This document shows, piece by piece, positions 62,031 to 64,000 of a stretch of 64,000 nt of DNA (the first letter of the stretch is position 1; each line of letters starts with the position of its first letter). Made by a program: the position numbers and the translations under genes. The stretch is taken from NCBI RefSeq assembly GCF_000230735.2, contig NC_019962.1, positions 2,604,001 through 2,668,000 on the forward strand. Reading direction: 5' to 3'. Under the pieces are notes generated by a model. That model saw only the letters and a program-made list of their open reading frames with translations. It was not told the DNA's origin and searched no databases. The DNA is from Natrinema pellirubrum DSM 15624 (lineage in GTDB: Archaea > Halobacteriota > Halobacteria > Halobacteriales > Natrialbaceae).

Positions 62031-62328
62031 GTTGAACCCAAGGTTTGTACGCCAATATAATCTCCACTTCGATCTTGCACAGCAAGAGCAGTTTTGAGTG
62101 TGCAAAGTATCCTCAAGTGCGATCATCTCTTGCGATAGTTATGTCAGTTTCAGACCTGAACTGTCCTGTTTATATCTTAGTAGGAGTATCGCGATCGCGT
62201 AGAACGATAATTCTGGGGAGTTGTGCAAAAGAGGACTGCCTACACCTGATCTCAGAGCAAGACCTAAACTAGTTATCACTCCCGATAATGTCCATCAATT
62301 AGAAGTTCAATCACTCTAAGAGAACTAT
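62031..62328. other. AT-rich spacer with no convincing gene
   Basis: About 300 nt of intermediate base composition between the cassette terminator and the lipoprotein remnant. A 75-codon open frame on the plus strand (62045-62272) and short fragments on the other strand exist, but none shows haloarchaeal composition or a recognisable motif. The sequence may hold decayed mobile-element remnants; nothing else is seen. Confidence 0.5.
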
Positions 62329-62701
62329 ATGGTTAACCGACGGGACTTTATAGGAACTGCAGGGGTTCTCACAATGGGTTCTTTTGCTGGGTGTCTCGGT
62401 AGCGAAAATGGTGGGGATGAGGAGAAAGACACTGGCCAGAATACCGGCGTAGACCAACTTGAAGAGGACGCGACTCGCCGAGACATCTCGCAGCAATATC
62501 AATTGGGGACCACGAGCGTAGAAGGGGGGGAAGGCAGGGATTCAGAACGGAATCATCGACTTCAACATCGATAGATATAGTTCAGCAATTGATAGCTTCG
62601 AAAGTGCTATAGAGTCCTTTGAACGAGCTGAAGAACAGTTTTCAGAGGGAGTTGAGCTAACCTATGAAGTCGAAAATTCAGTACATCACAAAGCCGCTTA
62701 G
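62329..62701 (+). pseudogene. Frameshifted and truncated Tat/lipoprotein gene
   Basis: Begins VNRRDFIGTAG with a twin-arginine-type signal and lipobox (FAGC, Cys22), as in small secreted haloarchaeal lipoproteins. After about 65 codons a run of seven G (62524-62530) carries one G too many. The natural sequence continues in the next frame (KAGIQNGIIDFNIDRYSSAIDSFESAIESF), running to a TAG at 62699-62701. That stop abuts the start of the ISH3-type element, so the gene looks both frameshifted and cut by the insertion. The frameshift could also be a sequencing error in the G tract. Confidence 0.7.
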
Positions 62702-62708
62702 TTAGAAC

Positions 62709-62749
62709 GTCTGCTTGCTGAAGGTGTGTCTACGACCCAGCAAGCAGAC
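62709..62749 (+). repeat. 12-bp stem-loop spanning the transposase start codon
   Basis: gtctgcttgctg (62709-62720) and its exact reverse complement (62738-62749) flank a 17-nt loop that contains the GTG start at 62726. In RNA this hairpin would hide the initiation site, and in DNA it lies near the element's left end where transposase may bind. Confidence 0.6.
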
Positions 62750-63892
62750 AGTGAGATTCACGAGGACCAGCTCCTTAACTTCCTCGTCAACTGCCTTGAC
62801 GAGGAAGTTTCTCTCAACCTCGCCAACAACGCTGAAATCGGTGCAGAGGACATCTACGAGGTCCTCGTCGGCGCGACCGCCGACGGGACCTCGATCTCGA
62901 CGCTGTGCAACTCCAGTGAAGACTCCCCATCGGCGAACACGATTCTCTATCATCTACGGACGAAGTTCGAGCCGGAACGGCTCGAACGCGTCGCTAACAC
63001 GCTTCTTCGCCGAGACATCGTCGAACTGCTCCCCGAGCAGGTGGAGGTCTGCGCAGACCTCCACCTGCGGCCCTACTACGGTGATGAAGACGACACGGAG
63101 AACCTCTATCACTCGGAAGCCAAGCGTGGAACCACCGCATTCCACGCCTACGCCACACTCTACGCGCGTGTGAAGAACAAACGCTACACGCTGGCGGTGC
63201 GCCGTCTCGAAGACGGCGACACCGCCAGCAGCGTCCTCGCTGAGTTCCTCGGTGTCCTCGACGGCCTTGACACCGACGTCAAGGCCGTCTATCTTGATCG
63301 CGGATTCTACGACAGCAAGTGTCTCACGCTGTTACAGACGCACAACTACGCCTACGTTGTCCCGATCATCCGGTGGGGTGAAGCGATTCAGCAGGAACTC
63401 TCGGAAGGGTGGAGTCGCGTCATCCAACACGATCTGACGGGGAAACTCGACGGTCACAGCTGGACCGTCGAGTTTCCCGTCTACATCGACTGTACGTACC
63501 TGAACGGACGGTACGACGAGCACGGCGTGGCGCGTCACGGCTACGCCGCTGACGCGCCGTTCATCGAGAATCCACGCGACGCTCGATACCACTACTCGAA
63601 ACGGTTCGGTATCGAGTCGAGCTATCGGTTGTCTGAGCAAGCGATAGCGACGACAACGACGCGAGACTCCACGGTGAGACTGCTGTACGTCGTGGTGAGT
63701 CTGCTGTTGCAGAACACGTGGCGGTATCTGCACTACGAATACGTGGCGACGCCGCGCCGAGGCGGGCGTCGCCTCTGGTGGTGGCCGTACAAGGAGTTCG
63801 TGAATATGGTTCGACGGGCAGCGTGGACGGCCCTCGCGGTGCGTCGGGCCGTCCCCGCGAACCGGCCACCAGACGACCGGTTCCACCGGTAG
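62726..63892 (+). CDS. ISH3-family transposase
   Basis: A 388-residue transposase with a DDE-type core: the acidic YYGDEDD region, KAVYLDRGFYDSKC and RFGIESSYR (DxD-E like order) are visible. A C-terminal basic, Trp-rich region (RRGGRRLWWWPYKEFVNMVRRAAW) ends in RPPDDRFHR. The length matches intact ISH3-type transposases (about 389), so it may be active. The start is GTG, taken because of the conserved first residues STTQQADSEIHEDQLLNFL. Base composition resembles the chromosome, not the AT-rich cassette beside it. Confidence 0.9.
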   Translation: MSTTQQADSEIHEDQLLNFLVNCLDEEVSLNLANNAEIGAEDIYEVLVGATADGTSISTLCNSSEDSPSANTILYHLRTKFEPERLERVANTLLRRDIVELLPEQVEVCADLHLRPYYGDEDDTENLYHSEAKRGTTAFHAYATLYARVKNKRYTLAVRRLEDGDTASSVLAEFLGVLDGLDTDVKAVYLDRGFYDSKCLTLLQTHNYAYVVPIIRWGEAIQQELSEGWSRVIQHDLTGKLDGHSWTVEFPVYIDCTYLNGRYDEHGVARHGYAADAPFIENPRDARYHYSKRFGIESSYRLSEQAIATTTTRDSTVRLLYVVVSLLLQNTWRYLHYEYVATPRRGGRRLWWWPYKEFVNMVRRAAWTALAVRRAVPANRPPDDRFHR

Positions 63893-63928
63893 TCACCCAC
63901 CGAGTACGGCGTCTCCGCAAGTGGCAAC

Positions 63929-63968
63929 GCTGTCGCGTCGGCGGCTGAGCGCCGCCGACAGCGACAGC
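63929..63968. repeat. Long hairpin downstream of the transposase
   Basis: Two stacked stems: gctgtcgc / gcgacagc (8 bp) outside and gtcggcggc / gccgccgac (9 bp) inside, with a single bulged base and a 5-nt loop. It lies 37 nt after the transposase stop, within the element's right part, and could terminate transcription or serve as a subterminal site. Confidence 0.6.
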
Positions 63969-64000
63969 TCCGCCTTCGATCAGCGTTGCTCAACCGTGAT

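Larger units (their letters stand above)
62701..64000 (+). mobile_element. ISH3-family insertion sequence, right end outside window
   Basis: A transposase gene preceded by a sharp change from AT-rich to GC-rich sequence near 62701 and followed by a long hairpin. ISH3 elements are about 1.4 kb, so the right end should fall just beyond 64000. The matching right inverted repeat and target duplication are therefore not visible. Insertion disrupted the lipoprotein gene on its left. Confidence 0.85.

Noticed and set aside
62045-62272. A 75-codon open frame after the AT-rich cassette
   Set aside because: Cys/Ser-rich with no haloarchaeal acidic bias, no promoter or ribosome site and no recognisable motif; most likely chance in an intergenic spacer.

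Overview
The window is a stretch of haloarchaeal chromosome. The evidence is high GC with strong third-position G/C bias, proteome-wide Asp/Glu enrichment, TATA boxes 25-32 nt upstream of start codons (leaderless transcripts), a TFE transcription factor gene, an archaeal-type Orc1/Cdc6 remnant and an ISH3-family insertion sequence. Assignment to the Natrialbales (Natrinema/Haloterrigena-like) is only a guess from gene content and style.

Layout. (1) 1-5940: chemotaxis genes cheA (cut by the window edge), cheB and cheY in an overlapping operon, a cheW, and a second CheW-domain gene on the other strand. (2) 5996-9125: tfe, DUF2110 and DUF5803 genes in one operon, with a divergent metallo-beta-lactamase-fold gene. 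(3) 9141-13166: an acyl-CoA ligase, a membrane/winged-helix protein, trm56, a cupin and a small membrane protein, plus a cluster of intergenic hairpins. (4) 13271-23730: an acetate module containing two acetyl-CoA synthetases, a DUF4212 plus sodium:solute symporter pair, a Bat-type regulator with an integrase-like N-terminus, and three universal stress proteins. (5) 23895-24511: a small membrane protein and a 40-residue microprotein. (6) 24650-27863: a tungstate (tupABC-type) ABC transporter with a ModE-like regulator. (7) 28061-31646: four highly acidic proteins of unknown function in one transcription unit. Two of them carry matching seven-glycine zippers and one carries in-phase 11-residue amphipathic repeats. 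(8) 31750-52844: the cobalamin (B12) corrin-ring genes, in an 11-gene operon (cbiT to a beta-propeller gene), a separate cbiA, and a cobN-cbiC-cbiE operon divergent from a chlD-type chelatase subunit. Unrelated genes lie between them (an SDR reductase, DUF1802, an isoprenylcysteine methyltransferase-like protein). (9) 52966-58102: nucleobase permease, alpha/beta hydrolase, MaoC hydratase, a Tat lipoprotein beta-propeller and a small protein. (10) 58262-64000: an accessory region with a frameshifted Orc1/Cdc6 pseudogene, an AT-rich three-gene cassette (membrane protein, SMC/Rad50-like ATPase, small protein), a broken lipoprotein gene and an ISH3-type transposase running off the end.

How the parts fit. 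Acetate is taken up by the symporter pair and activated by Acs; the Bat-like regulator and stress proteins sit between the two acs copies. The B12 genes mix early-cobalt ('anaerobic') enzymes (CbiX, CbiL, CbiF, CbiG, CbiH, CbiT, CbiE, CbiC, CbiA) with a CobN/ChlD-type chelatase, so two possible cobalt insertion routes are encoded. The two best candidates for something undescribed are the acidic four-gene cluster and the AT-rich SMC-like cassette, which looks like a horizontally acquired conflict or defence locus. Nothing resembling a CRISPR array, rRNA or tRNA gene was seen.
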